A stretch of DNA of 64,000 nt, from positions 2,431,372 through 2,495,371 of the forward strand of contig NZ_JAJKFV010000029.1 of the NCBI RefSeq assembly GCF_020966775.1, given 5' to 3'. The position numbers and the translations under genes are program-made. This DNA comes from Rhodopirellula halodulae. GTDB taxonomy: Bacteria; Planctomycetota; Planctomycetia; Pirellulales; Pirellulaceae. Below the pieces are notes generated by a model. The model was given only the letters and a program-made list of their open reading frames with translations. It did no database searches and was not told where the DNA came from. Positions 26,849-36,702 of the stretch are shown piece by piece (within the stretch, counting starts at the first letter, position 1; each line of letters begins with the position of its first letter).

Positions 26849-28465
26849 ATGATGGACCGAATTTCTGTTTCCCGGATGTCTTTGATGGTCGTGCGATGTC
26901 GGGTGACTCTGTTTGGAATGGTGGCGTGGTTGCTGATGCTCGGCATGCAGCAAACCACGTCATTCGGTGACGATCGTGATCCCGGACAGGCGGATCGTTC
27001 GCGGATTAGCATCCTGCCCAACATTCTGATCGTGTATGCCGACGATCTGGGGTATGGGGACCTGTCTTGCTACAACGCGGAAGCGGCTTATCAAACACCG
27101 CGGCTGGATCAATTGGCGGCGGAAGGCATTCGATTCACGGACTCGCACAGTCCGTGCACGATTTGTTCTCCGTCTCGTTACGGATTGTTCAGCGGGCAAT
27201 GTGTGTTTCGCACCGGGCGACGTGTGACGGCGTTTGAAGGAGCCAGCGGTCCCAGCTATCTCACGCCGGAGGATTGGACCATTGCGGAAATGCTGAAATC
27301 CGTCGGTTATCGCACTGCGGTCTTTGGCAAGTGGCACGTCGGGCTGACGTGGGTGGATCGCGAAGGCAAGCAACTGCGGGGCGGGTTTCGAGATGTCGAT
27401 CAGATCGACTACGAAAAGAGCACGCCGCTGGTGGATGGTCCCAATGCACACGGATTTGATGTGTCGTTCATCACACCCAACTGCCCGACAACTGACCCGC
27501 TGTATCTGTACATCGAAAACGGGATGGTTCCCGTGCCAGCGAGTCAACGTCATCTGCGGAACACCCTGCCCAATCCGGGCGGGAAGTGGCGATGGGACAA
27601 CGACGAAGGTTGGAAGTCACCGGGATACCAATTCGTCGATGTCGATGAACTGTTCTTCGAGAAGGCCAGCGATTTTCTAAAAGACCATGTTGAGGCACGC
27701 GGTGATCAGCCGTTCTTCGCGGTGGTGTCGACTCAGATCGCTCATGCCCCGGTGCTGCCTGGTCCGCAATATGCCGGCAAGACGGACGCGGGGCCTCGGG
27801 GAGACTTCGTTCGACAGTTGGACTCTTTGACCGGGCAGCTATTGGATCTGTTGCGGGAGCTTGGCGTGGACGACAACACCTTGGTTGTCTTCAACTCGGA
27901 CAATGGTCCGGAAACAATGCATACGATCTGGATGCGTGCAGATCACAATCACGATCCGGCGGGCGGATGGCGAGGCATGAAACGCGATGGATGGGAAGGC
28001 GGGCACCGCGTTCCGATGATGATCAAATGGCCCGGCAAGATTGCACCCGGACGAGTATCGAATCAGTTGATCAACACGACTGACTTGTTCAGGACGCTCG
28101 CTGCCGCCGTTGGGGCGGACATGCCAGCGCACGCGGCGAAAGACAGTTTCAATCTGCTGCCGGAGTTATTGGGAAATGCTGACGATGGTGAGAGCATTCG
28201 CCCGTACATGTTGACGCAAAGTTTTCGCGGCGAATTTCAACTGCGAGCCGGTGATTGGAAATATTTGGATCACGCAGGGTCCGGAGGTAATCGGTACGAC
28301 AGTCCATTGATGAAGCCACATTCGGCTGGCGTCGTGGAGGACGGTTTTCCCGGTCAGCTCTACAACCTGCGGGACGACCCTGGTGAGACTCGCAATCTGT
28401 ACGAATCCAATGCGGCGAAACGGGAAGAAATGAAGTTGCTGTTGAAGTCGATCGTGGGATCGTGA
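26849..28465 (+). CDS. Exported sulfatase (arylsulfatase family)
   Basis: A 538-residue enzyme with a signal peptide (LFGMVAWLLMLGM and on to about residue 38). The N-terminal metal site is IVYADDLGYGDLSCYN. The sulfatase signature CSPSR (Cys106) supplies the cysteine that is converted to formylglycine. GKWHVG and DNGPE complete the active-site set. It hydrolyses sulfate esters, in this phylum typically of marine sulfated polysaccharides or related compounds; the precise substrate is not readable. Three start codons in a row (TTG-ATG-ATG at 26846-26854) make the exact start uncertain. It converges with ilvA and stands alone on its strand. Confidence 0.93.
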   Translation: MMDRISVSRMSLMVVRCRVTLFGMVAWLLMLGMQQTTSFGDDRDPGQADRSRISILPNILIVYADDLGYGDLSCYNAEAAYQTPRLDQLAAEGIRFTDSHSPCTICSPSRYGLFSGQCVFRTGRRVTAFEGASGPSYLTPEDWTIAEMLKSVGYRTAVFGKWHVGLTWVDREGKQLRGGFRDVDQIDYEKSTPLVDGPNAHGFDVSFITPNCPTTDPLYLYIENGMVPVPASQRHLRNTLPNPGGKWRWDNDEGWKSPGYQFVDVDELFFEKASDFLKDHVEARGDQPFFAVVSTQIAHAPVLPGPQYAGKTDAGPRGDFVRQLDSLTGQLLDLLRELGVDDNTLVVFNSDNGPETMHTIWMRADHNHDPAGGWRGMKRDGWEGGHRVPMMIKWPGKIAPGRVSNQLINTTDLFRTLAAAVGADMPAHAAKDSFNLLPELLGNADDGESIRPYMLTQSFRGEFQLRAGDWKYLDHAGSGGNRYDSPLMKPHSAGVVEDGFPGQLYNLRDDPGETRNLYESNAAKREEMKLLLKSIVGS

Positions 28466-28480
28466 TTGGAACAGCGGTGC

Positions 28481-29728
28481 TCAAACGAGCAGTTCGAACA
28501 GCATGCGTTGTTCGTTGACGACCTGGAATTCGATGTTGTGTTTGGTCATCCGGTCGAGCAAGCCTTGGTAGTCGTCCCGGTGGGCGACTTGGAGGCCAAC
28601 GAGTGCGGGCCCCGTTTCTCGATTGTGTTTCCGCGTGTATTCGAAGTGGGTGATGTCATCGGTGGGCCCCAGCACGTTGTTCAGGAACTCACGAAGTGCG
28701 CCGGCACGTTGCGGGAATTTGATGATAAAGTAATGCTGCAAGCCCTCATAAAGCATTGCTCGGTCGCGAATTTCTTCGGTGCGCGTGATGTCGTTGTTGC
28801 TGCCGCCGACAATGCACACGACCGTCTTGCCACGAATCTCTTCGGTGAGTTGTTCCAAAGCGGAAATCGCTAACGCACCCGCCGGTTCAACGACCAAGCC
28901 TTCGTCGTTGTAGAGCTGCAGCATGACGCTGCACACTTTGCCTTCGGGAACCAAGACCATGTCGTCGATGACTTCTTGCGCAATCTGGAAATTCAAATCG
29001 CCAACACGACGCACGGCGGCACCGTCGACAAAGTTGTCGATCTTATCCAGCGTGATCACTTCGCCCCGGCGGAGGCTGTCGTGCATAGCAGGAGCGCCGG
29101 CCGGTTCGATCCCGATGATCTTGGTCGATGGCGAAAGCTGTTTGAACACGCTGCCCAGACCCGAGATCAGTCCTCCGCCACCAACGGCAACAAGCACATA
29201 GTCGATTGGTTCCGCGTGGTCCTCGAGAATCTCCAACCCCACGGTTCCTTGTCCTTCGATGATTGCTGGATCATCAAAGGGCGGGATGTAGGTCAATCCT
29301 TCGGCGGTAGCGAGGTGGGCCTGCGAGGCCGCGTCATCAAAGGTGTCACCGATCAGGATCACCTCGACGTGTTCCTGGCCAAACAACTTGACTTTGTCAA
29401 CTTTTTGTTTGGGTGTCACGGCGGGCATGAAAACTCGGCCGCGAATTTTCATGGCGTGGCATGCGTAGGCGAATCCTTGAGCGTGGTTGCCGGCGCTGGC
29501 GCAGACGACTCCCGCGGCCCGTTGTTCGTCGCTCAGTTGCGACATGCGGTTGTAAGCCCCGCGAATTTTGTAGCTGCGGACTTCTTGCAGGTCTTCACGC
29601 TTGAGCAGAATCTCCGCGTCGTAAGTGGCGGAAAGGCGAGCGTTCCGCATCAGAGGCGTGTGCCGTGCGACACCAGCGATGCGTTCGCGTGCCGCTCGGA
29701 TACGTTCGGCGGCGATCAATGAAGTCAT
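28481..29728 (-). CDS. ilvA: Threonine ammonia-lyase
   Basis: A 415-residue PLP enzyme that converts threonine to 2-oxobutanoate and ammonia in isoleucine synthesis. The lysine motif EVRSYKIRGAYNRM is near residue 50, the Asn motif SAGNHAQGFAYACH near 80, and the PLP phosphate loop VGGGGLISGLGS near 180. A single C-terminal ACT-like domain spans about 335-415 (HYFIIKFPQRAGALREFLNNVLG). It is the last gene of the lepB-lptB-ilvA run and begins 16 bases after lptB. Regulation by isoleucine through the ACT domain is known for the family. Confidence 0.93.
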   Translation of the reverse strand: MTSLIAAERIRAARERIAGVARHTPLMRNARLSATYDAEILLKREDLQEVRSYKIRGAYNRMSQLSDEQRAAGVVCASAGNHAQGFAYACHAMKIRGRVFMPAVTPKQKVDKVKLFGQEHVEVILIGDTFDDAASQAHLATAEGLTYIPPFDDPAIIEGQGTVGLEILEDHAEPIDYVLVAVGGGGLISGLGSVFKQLSPSTKIIGIEPAGAPAMHDSLRRGEVITLDKIDNFVDGAAVRRVGDLNFQIAQEVIDDMVLVPEGKVCSVMLQLYNDEGLVVEPAGALAISALEQLTEEIRGKTVVCIVGGSNNDITRTEEIRDRAMLYEGLQHYFIIKFPQRAGALREFLNNVLGPTDDITHFEYTRKHNRETGPALVGLQVAHRDDYQGLLDRMTKHNIEFQVVNEQRMLFELLV

Positions 29729-29744
29729 GTGGATGCAGTTCTGT

Positions 29745-30731
29745 TCAAACGTCAGTCACACGTCGGCGTGGAACTTGCCGACGCGGTTGTGCCGCGGGTG
29801 CGGAAGGTTGTGGATGGGCCGCGTCCGGACGGATGTTGGGTGCCGCCGCGGATGGGCCTGGTGCCATGTTAGTTGGGCGAGGTGCCGGGGGAGAGGCAGC
29901 GGGGCGGTTTGCCGTTTCATCCATTGGGACGCCCGCTGCCGCATCGAGGTCACCTAAATATTCTTCGCGGACTTTCGGATGCCGCTTCACTTCGTCAGGC
30001 GTGCCGTCAATCAGGACTTGGCCCTGGTAGATCACGTAACAACGATCCACCGTGGTCAAAATCTCTCGCGCGGCGTGGTCGGTGATCAACACGCTGATGC
30101 CTGAATCGCGGAGCTGTTGAATGACGCCTTGGATCGACTGGACCGTGACCGGGTCAATCCCCGCGAACGGTTCGTCCAGCATCACAATTCGAGGATTGGA
30201 GACCAAGCAGCGCGCGATTTCGAGTCGACGACGTTCACCTCCGGACAATCCCGCTGCCCGGCTTTTGCGGATGTGAGTGATGTTGAACTCTTCCAGCAAC
30301 GCTTGGGTGCGTTCCTTGCGTTCTTTGCGGCCGACGCCCAGCAATTCAAACAGAGCCGAGATGTTTTGTTCGACCGTCAGCTTCTTAAAGACACTGGGTT
30401 CCTGGGGCAGGTAGCCCATGTGACCATCGCGAGCACGCCGGAACATGGGCCAGTCCGTGACGTCCTGTCCGCTGAGGTACACGCGGCCTTGGTCCGGTTG
30501 CACCAGCCCGCAAATCATTCGGAAGCTGGTTGATTTTCCAGCACCGTTGGGGCCCAGCAAGCCGACGATTTCCGCATCGCCGACATGCAAATTGACGCCG
30601 TCCACCACGCGTCGTCGTCCGTAAGTCTTTTGCAGCCCGACGGCTTCCAGCACCGGTTCGGATGACGATGCGAAAGCGTTCGCCTCGGTGTCCTGTTGAG
30701 GAAATGAGGTGGGAGTGAATTGATCCGTCAT
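29745..30731 (-). CDS. lptB: LPS-export ABC transporter ATPase with Pro/Ala-rich tail
   Basis: A 328-residue ATPase that would power transport of lipopolysaccharide from the inner membrane with LptF/G. It has Walker A (GPNGAGKST), the Q-loop (YLPQEPSVFKKLTVEQNI), the signature LSGGERRRLEIARCL and Walker B (VMLDEPFAGID). The length exceeds the usual 240 residues because of a short N-terminal extension and a tail of about 60 residues rich in Pro and Ala. The ATG at 30731 has AGGA seven bases upstream; an upstream ATG at 30755 overlaps the lepB stop. It lies between lepB and ilvA, not with other lpt genes. Confidence 0.92.
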   Translation of the reverse strand: MTDQFTPTSFPQQDTEANAFASSSEPVLEAVGLQKTYGRRRVVDGVNLHVGDAEIVGLLGPNGAGKSTSFRMICGLVQPDQGRVYLSGQDVTDWPMFRRARDGHMGYLPQEPSVFKKLTVEQNISALFELLGVGRKERKERTQALLEEFNITHIRKSRAAGLSGGERRRLEIARCLVSNPRIVMLDEPFAGIDPVTVQSIQGVIQQLRDSGISVLITDHAAREILTTVDRCYVIYQGQVLIDGTPDEVKRHPKVREEYLGDLDAAAGVPMDETANRPAASPPAPRPTNMAPGPSAAAPNIRPDAAHPQPSAPAAQPRRQVPRRRVTDV

Positions 30732-30751
30732 GTTCGATTCCTTTCGATGCA

Positions 30752-32839
30752 TCACTTGATGCGTTGCATGCGATCCAAGTTAGGCCAAAACGGAAGGGGT
30801 TTTTTCCATGGGTGCGGCCAGAAGACCAGCAAGGCTTTGCCGACCAACAGATCGCGAGGCACGTACGAAACATCCGCGAATTTGTAGGCGTCTTCATCGG
30901 GGCTTTGATACATCCCCAATCGAGTTTTGTTTCCTGCCCAACAGCGAGCGTCGAGGCTCTCGGGGCTATTGTCGCCCATCGGGAAGAACTGGTCTTCATC
31001 CATTCGGAAGGAAACGGTGCGGCGAGCTTCCCAGCCGGGGAACTCGGACCAAATGGTTGGTTCGCCCATCAAAATTTGAATGTCGCGAACGATTTCGTCG
31101 GCTTGTGAGCCGGCACCGACAAAGCGTCGGAGTCGCCCCATGTCGTAGTCCAACATGCCATCGTTGCTGTTGTTGACCGCGATGTAGTACTTGTCGCGTT
31201 GGATCAGCATTTGATGCAGTTCAGCGGAGCCACCTGATACACCGATCGCAACCGGAGCAGCGTCCAACGGATTTCCCGCCCCATCGTATTGCGGTTGATT
31301 CTGATCGGGAGGAACGATCGCGGCGAAGTCGAATGTGGTCGGCGTTTCGAACGTGATCACTTCGTCATCGACCCACAGCGTCAGTTGGTTGTCCGCGTTG
31401 CTGAAGCGAATCGCGTGACGTTGTCCGGCGCGGATTGACGTCTGTGCCGTTGGACTGAGATTGTCGTTGCCATCGAACTTAAACGACTGGGGTTCTGCGG
31501 ATGACCGGCCCATTTCCAACGACAGCGTGGCATTGCCCGTTTGCAGATCGATGTGGCAAAGATGGCGGACGCCAGCCTCGACAATTTCCAAGTGAAGTTG
31601 TTTTGCGTCGCCGGAGGTCTCGATGTCTTGGGTGACGATTAAATCGCCGACCCAGTGGATTCCTTCCGAGCCATGATTGGAACCGCCGTAAACGACCGTG
31701 CCTCGAAACTGTGCCAAGTCGCCGCCGGATTCGTAATTGCTTTTGAAGACACCGGCCGTTCGGCTCTGACCCAGCAAGCGTTTGAAGAGCGACGCACCCG
31801 GAGCTGGTTTCAGGTCGTAGACTCGGTCCGAGTCCACATGCAGGTAAGCGTCGTAGGCATAGAAGTCGGTGATCAATCGACCGCTTTGAGGATCGATGTC
31901 TGCCAGGGAACCTCCCGCGATGGCATCTCGCCATTGAGATTCGGTTGGGAAACGGTGGTAGTAACGGAGCCATTGAGTTTGGTCGCCCTCGGCTTGCACG
32001 GTGGCAGTCAACCCATCGGGCGACGCGGTGACTTTCCATGAGTTCTCGGGGGCGGTCGATTGACCGGGTTGCCAGGGCTGCAATCGAGACGGGTAGTTCG
32101 CATCGAGCAACGCTTTGGCTTGATGGTTGCTGTCATAAACCAAGTGGCTCATGGCGAGCAATTTTTCAGGTGGCTTGCGTTGGATTTGTCCAATGTTTTC
32201 GATGCGGTCGAAATCGCTGCCGTCGATGTCACCGGGCTGGTCGGCTTTTGCGGCTTCTGAATTCGGACGGGCGTAGATGTCACCGTGGCGGATCGAAACC
32301 GTTTCACCGGGCAGACCGACCAATCGTTTGATGTAGTTCTGTTTTGGGTTCACGGGGACTTTGAAAACGATCACGTCCCAGCGTTGAGGTTCTTTCAGTG
32401 TGTAGGCGAACTTGCTGACCAGAATCCGGTCGCCGCTGAACGTTTGTTGATTGGGATCGTTGGCGAGGTCCAATGAATTGACGTGGCGGCAGTTCGGGCA
32501 AATGCCTCCGACGACCGCGTTCTCGAGGGCCGGGGTACGGTTTTCGAGGCTGGCGCCAATCGGAAACTGTTGGCCGCATTGGTCGCAGAAAATGTCTTTG
32601 TGGGCACCCATCAATGCGGGAGCCATGGATCCGGTGGGAATCACGAAGGCTTCTGCGATGAACGCACGGAACAGCAACGCCAAAATGAACGCGACCGCGA
32701 ATGCTTCGACCGTTTCGCGGGAGCCTTGCAGGCGGAAAACGGCGGCGCGTTGCTGAGGAACAGACATGGCATCAAAAGCCGCCTGTGCTTCGGAAACCGT
32801 GTCCTCGGCGGTGGTTTTCGATTCGATCGGTTGATTCAT
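30752..32839 (-). CDS. lepB: Signal peptidase I with zinc-ribbon-like and lectin-like inserts
   Basis: A 695-residue enzyme, over twice the usual size. A membrane helix (about 45-65) is followed by the serine motif VIPTGSMAPALMG (Ser71), a CDQC...CPNC knuckle pair (85-117), and the lysine motif NYIKRLVGLPGE (Lys171). Between the lysine and the conserved MGDNSPESLDARCW box (about 620-635) lie some 400 extra residues. Part of that insert (about 390-550) resembles a concanavalin A-like/LamG fold (GDLIVTQDIETSG, HAIRFSNADNQLTLWVDDEVITF). It removes signal peptides from exported proteins. The inserted domain could bind glycans or the envelope, which is inference. lptB follows immediately. Confidence 0.93.
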   Translation of the reverse strand: MNQPIESKTTAEDTVSEAQAAFDAMSVPQQRAAVFRLQGSRETVEAFAVAFILALLFRAFIAEAFVIPTGSMAPALMGAHKDIFCDQCGQQFPIGASLENRTPALENAVVGGICPNCRHVNSLDLANDPNQQTFSGDRILVSKFAYTLKEPQRWDVIVFKVPVNPKQNYIKRLVGLPGETVSIRHGDIYARPNSEAAKADQPGDIDGSDFDRIENIGQIQRKPPEKLLAMSHLVYDSNHQAKALLDANYPSRLQPWQPGQSTAPENSWKVTASPDGLTATVQAEGDQTQWLRYYHRFPTESQWRDAIAGGSLADIDPQSGRLITDFYAYDAYLHVDSDRVYDLKPAPGASLFKRLLGQSRTAGVFKSNYESGGDLAQFRGTVVYGGSNHGSEGIHWVGDLIVTQDIETSGDAKQLHLEIVEAGVRHLCHIDLQTGNATLSLEMGRSSAEPQSFKFDGNDNLSPTAQTSIRAGQRHAIRFSNADNQLTLWVDDEVITFETPTTFDFAAIVPPDQNQPQYDGAGNPLDAAPVAIGVSGGSAELHQMLIQRDKYYIAVNNSNDGMLDYDMGRLRRFVGAGSQADEIVRDIQILMGEPTIWSEFPGWEARRTVSFRMDEDQFFPMGDNSPESLDARCWAGNKTRLGMYQSPDEDAYKFADVSYVPRDLLVGKALLVFWPHPWKKPLPFWPNLDRMQRIK

Positions 32840-33056
32840 AACGTTCGAAAAACGGGGAAATCGCTGGAAGGGAGCAGTCTAGCGAAAGTTCGGCTCGACC
32901 GGACCATCGGTTTTTTTCGGCCAAACCGGCGCAATCGGGCCAAACGCAAGGCGAGCATTCGGGGTGAATCTGGGCGCCGGGTGAGGACGATTCCTCGGAT
33001 AGAGGACACTGCCACGCTCTTCCACGGACGAAGAGGAGCCTCTGTTCACCGCAAGG

Positions 33057-34481
33057 ATGATTTCTCTCGTGAAACCCGTCGCCCCAGCCACCGAATTTCC
33101 AGCCCCCCGCTGGATCCTGCCGTTGGTTTTGGCCGCGACCGCCATGGCGTTGTTCACGGTCCAATCGCCGGAGTCCTCGATCGCGGAATCAGCAGACGTC
33201 CGGGATGCTCGACCCTTCGACGTTTCTTCTGCGGTTGAGCCCGCTGCAACTGCTGATCCGGAAATGAAATTGGTGTCGGCCAAGATCAATCGGACGGGGT
33301 CGCAGTTGAGCGATCGGTCCTCGATCCAGTGGGACGACTTGAGTGAAATTCCCGAGACGGGAATTTCGGAAGCGGACGCTCAGTTGGTTGCTTCGTCCCG
33401 GTCGGATTTATCGGGGGTATCCGGTACCCAGGTCAGCTACACCCGGTACGAGGTCATGCAGTGGGCTTATCAAAATTCGCCCGAAGCCAACATGATTGAC
33501 CAAGAAATACGATCGGTTTCATGCGGTGTGGATTGCGATGATGAAGACGCAATGTGCCAATTGCGGTTGATAACATCTGTTCTGGCAGAAATCGCTCTGG
33601 GACGTCGAGCCGATGATGCGGCCGAAGCAGCCAAGGCTTACGACCGACTGATCGCCGCGCAAGACGGAATTGAAATCGCCGGCGAGGGTTTGCGTGTTCA
33701 GGACCGATTGATTGATTTGGCGAACGAAGCGGACCGATTGGGCGTTCCCGATGGAGACGTGTTGCAATTGCAGCAGGCCAAATTGGTTTGGCAAGACATG
33801 CAGTTGCAACAGAACTTTGCCACCCGAAAGCTGCGACAAGAGCTCGCTCGTCGAACCGGGCGACCGGAAGCTGAGGTGGCGATCGCGTTGATTCACGAGC
33901 CGCTGCAAACGTTGGAATCGATCGGATCGGTTGATACGGGGCTCAGCGTCGCGACCGCTTTGGAAAACCGCAACGATTTGAAAGCGGTCAAAAAGCTGTG
34001 CGCTGGAATGCGAACTTGCAACGTGTCATCGGCACGTCAGCTGATGGGTGCCATCAATCCGGGCGTCGGTTTGGCAATCGCCTCCGCGGGAGCCAAAGGA
34101 TTGCTTTCTTGCCTGCATCCTGACACCAGCGGTCGCGATTTGAATTGCCGACGTCAGCAATGTTCGCTGCTTCGCGAATCACTTTCGGGCGTTGTTCGCA
34201 ACGAAACGCTGCAGGCCGTCCTCGACGTTCGGTTGGCTCAATCGCGTTTGGAGTTGATCGATCAGCAATTGCTGTGGGCTCAAGAACGTTTGCAAGAAAA
34301 GCAAGCGGCGATCGATCTGGATCAGCAACCTGTGGGCTCGGACGATCTGATTCGATTGGAAATTCAGCGTGTTCGCGGAGATCAGTTGGCTCGCCGATTG
34401 GATTTATCGCTTGCCATCACGGAATGGAAACGCGTGCAAGGAATCGTGCAGCAATCAAGACGAAGCGGCGTGCTACGATAG
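33057..34481 (+). CDS. TolC-like coiled-coil exported protein
   Basis: A 474-residue protein. A hydrophobic stretch (about 19-38) may be a signal sequence or anchor. The middle and C-terminal regions are long amphipathic helices (about 170-290 and 375-465) in the style of outer-membrane efflux (TolC) proteins: AEIALGRRADDAAEAAKAYDRL, GDVLQLQQAKLVWQDMQLQQN and DVRLAQSRLELIDQQLLW. About six cysteines (CGVDC, CAGMRTC, CLHP and others) are unusual. There is no clear beta-barrel part, so the TolC relationship is partial. It is divergent from lepB. Confidence 0.65.
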   Translation: MISLVKPVAPATEFPAPRWILPLVLAATAMALFTVQSPESSIAESADVRDARPFDVSSAVEPAATADPEMKLVSAKINRTGSQLSDRSSIQWDDLSEIPETGISEADAQLVASSRSDLSGVSGTQVSYTRYEVMQWAYQNSPEANMIDQEIRSVSCGVDCDDEDAMCQLRLITSVLAEIALGRRADDAAEAAKAYDRLIAAQDGIEIAGEGLRVQDRLIDLANEADRLGVPDGDVLQLQQAKLVWQDMQLQQNFATRKLRQELARRTGRPEAEVAIALIHEPLQTLESIGSVDTGLSVATALENRNDLKAVKKLCAGMRTCNVSSARQLMGAINPGVGLAIASAGAKGLLSCLHPDTSGRDLNCRRQQCSLLRESLSGVVRNETLQAVLDVRLAQSRLELIDQQLLWAQERLQEKQAAIDLDQQPVGSDDLIRLEIQRVRGDQLARRLDLSLAITEWKRVQGIVQQSRRSGVLR

Positions 34482-34507
34482 CGGCTGGTCATTATCCAAT
34501 GCGATTG

Positions 34508-34530
34508 CCGGAACCACCCGCATGTTCCGG
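34508..34530. promoter_or_regulatory. Hairpin between the TolC-like and DinB-like genes
   Basis: CCGGAAC and GTTCCGG form a perfect 7-bp stem with a 9-base loop. No T-run follows. Confidence 0.4.
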
Positions 34531-34560
34531 ATCATTGCACCGCTTCAATAGGACGTTTCC

Positions 34561-35772
34561 ATGCTTCCGGCTGCCCCGTTGTCGAGAACGCCGCTCTTTC
34601 GCGAATCATCTGGGTTCGCCATTCGTTTGCTGGCGAGTCTCGGATTGCTTCTTGGGACTGTGATCGCGGGCCCTTTGAACAGGGCAGATGCTTCGCCCGG
34701 GGATCCCGCTCTGGTTCAGATTTGGCCGAACAAGGTGGTTTCGATCGAAACACACTGGGGATTTCGCGTTGCGATCACGCATGGGACGAAACCGACGGAG
34801 AATCTGGGCAATTGCGATCTAACGGTCGATTTGGGCCGGGCGGAACAAGTTTGGCTGCAACGTTTGCCGAATGAAGATGCTGTCCGAGCAATCAGGCAGC
34901 CAAGCGACCTTGCACTTTCGAAATCAGATCCGAATTTGGTCGAGGTAACCGTCGAGTCAAACCGCATGGCGGTGATTCAGGTGGATGGCATGCGGATCGT
35001 GGTGGCCGCCGACGAATTAAACGCGAGCGAACTAGAGCAATTCGGGCAGATTGATCTGTTGGTAGGCGACCCGTCGGGGATTGCTGGTGTGTCGGATCCG
35101 TCTTCGGATAGCTTTGTGATCCGCAATTGGATACCGTTGGATCAAACCAAGGCGGACGACATCGGAACCGATGCGGCGAACCAATGGGAAACAAGAACTC
35201 GATCGCACAATGCGGTGGCGGTATCGGCAAAGACACCAAAGTTGGAGAAGCAGCCTCCCGTTCGTTGGCTGATGGCGACGGAAGTTTGGACCATGCCCGA
35301 TGAGATGGACGAGCTGTTTGTCGCGATGGAACGTTCTTGCCGTGAGTCTCAGACGATTTTCGCCGATTTGTCGGTGGCTCAGATGAATTTCCGTCCGGCC
35401 AACGGAACGCACACGCCGCGTTGGAATGTGGAACACATGATGGGGCGTCAGCTGTTGTTCTTCTCTCAGATTTACAACGCGATTGATCCGTCGATTCCGG
35501 TGATGGATCTGAACCCCGCGCAGATGCCACCGGATTATGAATTCGCTCACGCGGATTGGACGGGAGCGGAAGAGGCTCGGCAGATGCAACGCGTCAGCAA
35601 GTTCACGCGGCGTTTTGCCTACTTGTTGGATGGTTACGCTGTCGACGAGAAGGCACCAGCCAGTCGCTGGCCAACATTGGCAGCGCTGCTGAAGCAGATG
35701 GAACGTCACTACGGCGAGCACACCGCGAATACTCAAAAGAAGTTTGAGTTACCCGGTTGGCCCAGCGAATGA
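34561..35772 (+). CDS. Exported protein with C-terminal DinB-like domain
   Basis: A 403-residue protein with a signal peptide (AIRLLASLGLLLGTVIAGP). The middle part is a beta-rich region of unknown fold. The C-terminal part (about 240-400) looks like a DinB/YfiT-like four-helix bundle, with the metal-binding set WNVEHMMGRQ and ERHYGEHTANTQ, the family's three histidines. DinB-like proteins are usually cytoplasmic thiol transferases or unknown enzymes, so an exported version is odd. Function cannot be assigned. Confidence 0.7.
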   Translation: MLPAAPLSRTPLFRESSGFAIRLLASLGLLLGTVIAGPLNRADASPGDPALVQIWPNKVVSIETHWGFRVAITHGTKPTENLGNCDLTVDLGRAEQVWLQRLPNEDAVRAIRQPSDLALSKSDPNLVEVTVESNRMAVIQVDGMRIVVAADELNASELEQFGQIDLLVGDPSGIAGVSDPSSDSFVIRNWIPLDQTKADDIGTDAANQWETRTRSHNAVAVSAKTPKLEKQPPVRWLMATEVWTMPDEMDELFVAMERSCRESQTIFADLSVAQMNFRPANGTHTPRWNVEHMMGRQLLFFSQIYNAIDPSIPVMDLNPAQMPPDYEFAHADWTGAEEARQMQRVSKFTRRFAYLLDGYAVDEKAPASRWPTLAALLKQMERHYGEHTANTQKKFELPGWPSE

Positions 35773-36472
35773 TTCGGCTGCACGCGTGGATGTTCGCGTA
35801 GGCTGGTCACGCTGAATGATCGCGGATTCGAAGCTTGTCGTGAGCAAATGCGGGCAGGCTGAGTGCGTTTGCATGGCATGTATCGCCCAGTCCCATCCGA
35901 GTAGGGGTGGATTCGAATGTTCGGCGTGGGGCGGCGATGTGGTGTGATTCCCTGCGACACGGTGTCCAAATGTGCGGCACGCAGCGCGTTGCAATCGTTA
36001 GGACCGGTGCAACCCGGCATCTTGCCTCAGCGTTAAGGTTGGGGCAAACGATCTTTTTTGACACCTTCGTTTTCTGTCGTAGTGTTCGGTAGTGAGAAAG
36101 TGAGTTGCGGTTTCACGCGGCTCACTGCCCTGCTGAACGGTCGAAGGTGTGTTGCCTTTTTCAGCTTGGTGGGGTCAGCCGAAGTTCCCTGACAAAGGCA
36201 AACCGTTCGAGAGGACGGCACGCAAAACCACGGGTCCGTGAGTCGGCCGAGCGTCTTTGATGTCGCTGGGCTTGGCTTCAGGAAAGCCGGGTTGCCGTGG
36301 AAAGAACACGTGATGTTTCTTCGGAACATCCGAGTTTGAACCGAGGCTTGTCAGTTTGATTTCCAACGACGAAGGCTGTTGTCACGTGGTCGATTCACAT
36401 CGAGTCGGCTGACACATTGTCGCCGGGTTAACGAGACATCTTCGTGGCCCCCGTTTTTGTCTGGAGTTAGAC
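35773..36472. other. 700-bp non-coding region upstream of the Flp pilin gene
   Basis: No convincing gene is present. Open frames on both strands lack domains and ribosome sites. The region should hold the promoter and leader of the Tad/Flp locus. The pilin gene itself is preceded by GGAG seven bases before its ATG. I could not identify a clear promoter or a sigma-54 pair. Confidence 0.5.
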
Positions 36473-36652
36473 ATGAAGAAATTTGCTGAAAACGTTGTTG
36501 CTTTCTTGAAAGAAGAAGACGGACCAACTGCAGTTGAATACGCCGTCTTGTTGGCTTTGATCATCGTCGTTTGCATCGGTGCTGTTACCACGATCGGTAA
36601 CAACGCCAATGACAAGTTCGGCGAAGCCGGTGCAGCGATCGCCGCTAACTGA
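36473..36652 (+). CDS. flp: Flp-family type IVb pilin
   Basis: A 59-residue prepilin. The class IVb signal is clear: a 17-residue leader ending in EEDG, then PTAVEYAVLL with the required glutamate at +5 and tyrosine at +6, followed by a hydrophobic helix (ALIIVVCIGAVTTIG) and a short hydrophilic tail. Cleavage by the prepilin peptidase after Gly17 is expected. It is the major subunit of a Tad/Flp pilus and stands first in the locus, as usual. GGAG precedes the ATG. Confidence 0.95.
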   Translation: MKKFAENVVAFLKEEDGPTAVEYAVLLALIIVVCIGAVTTIGNNANDKFGEAGAAIAAN

Positions 36653-36702
36653 TCGCTTGCATGGCGGGCTCGTCCCGTCAATTTGGCGACATCCCGAATG
36701 GC

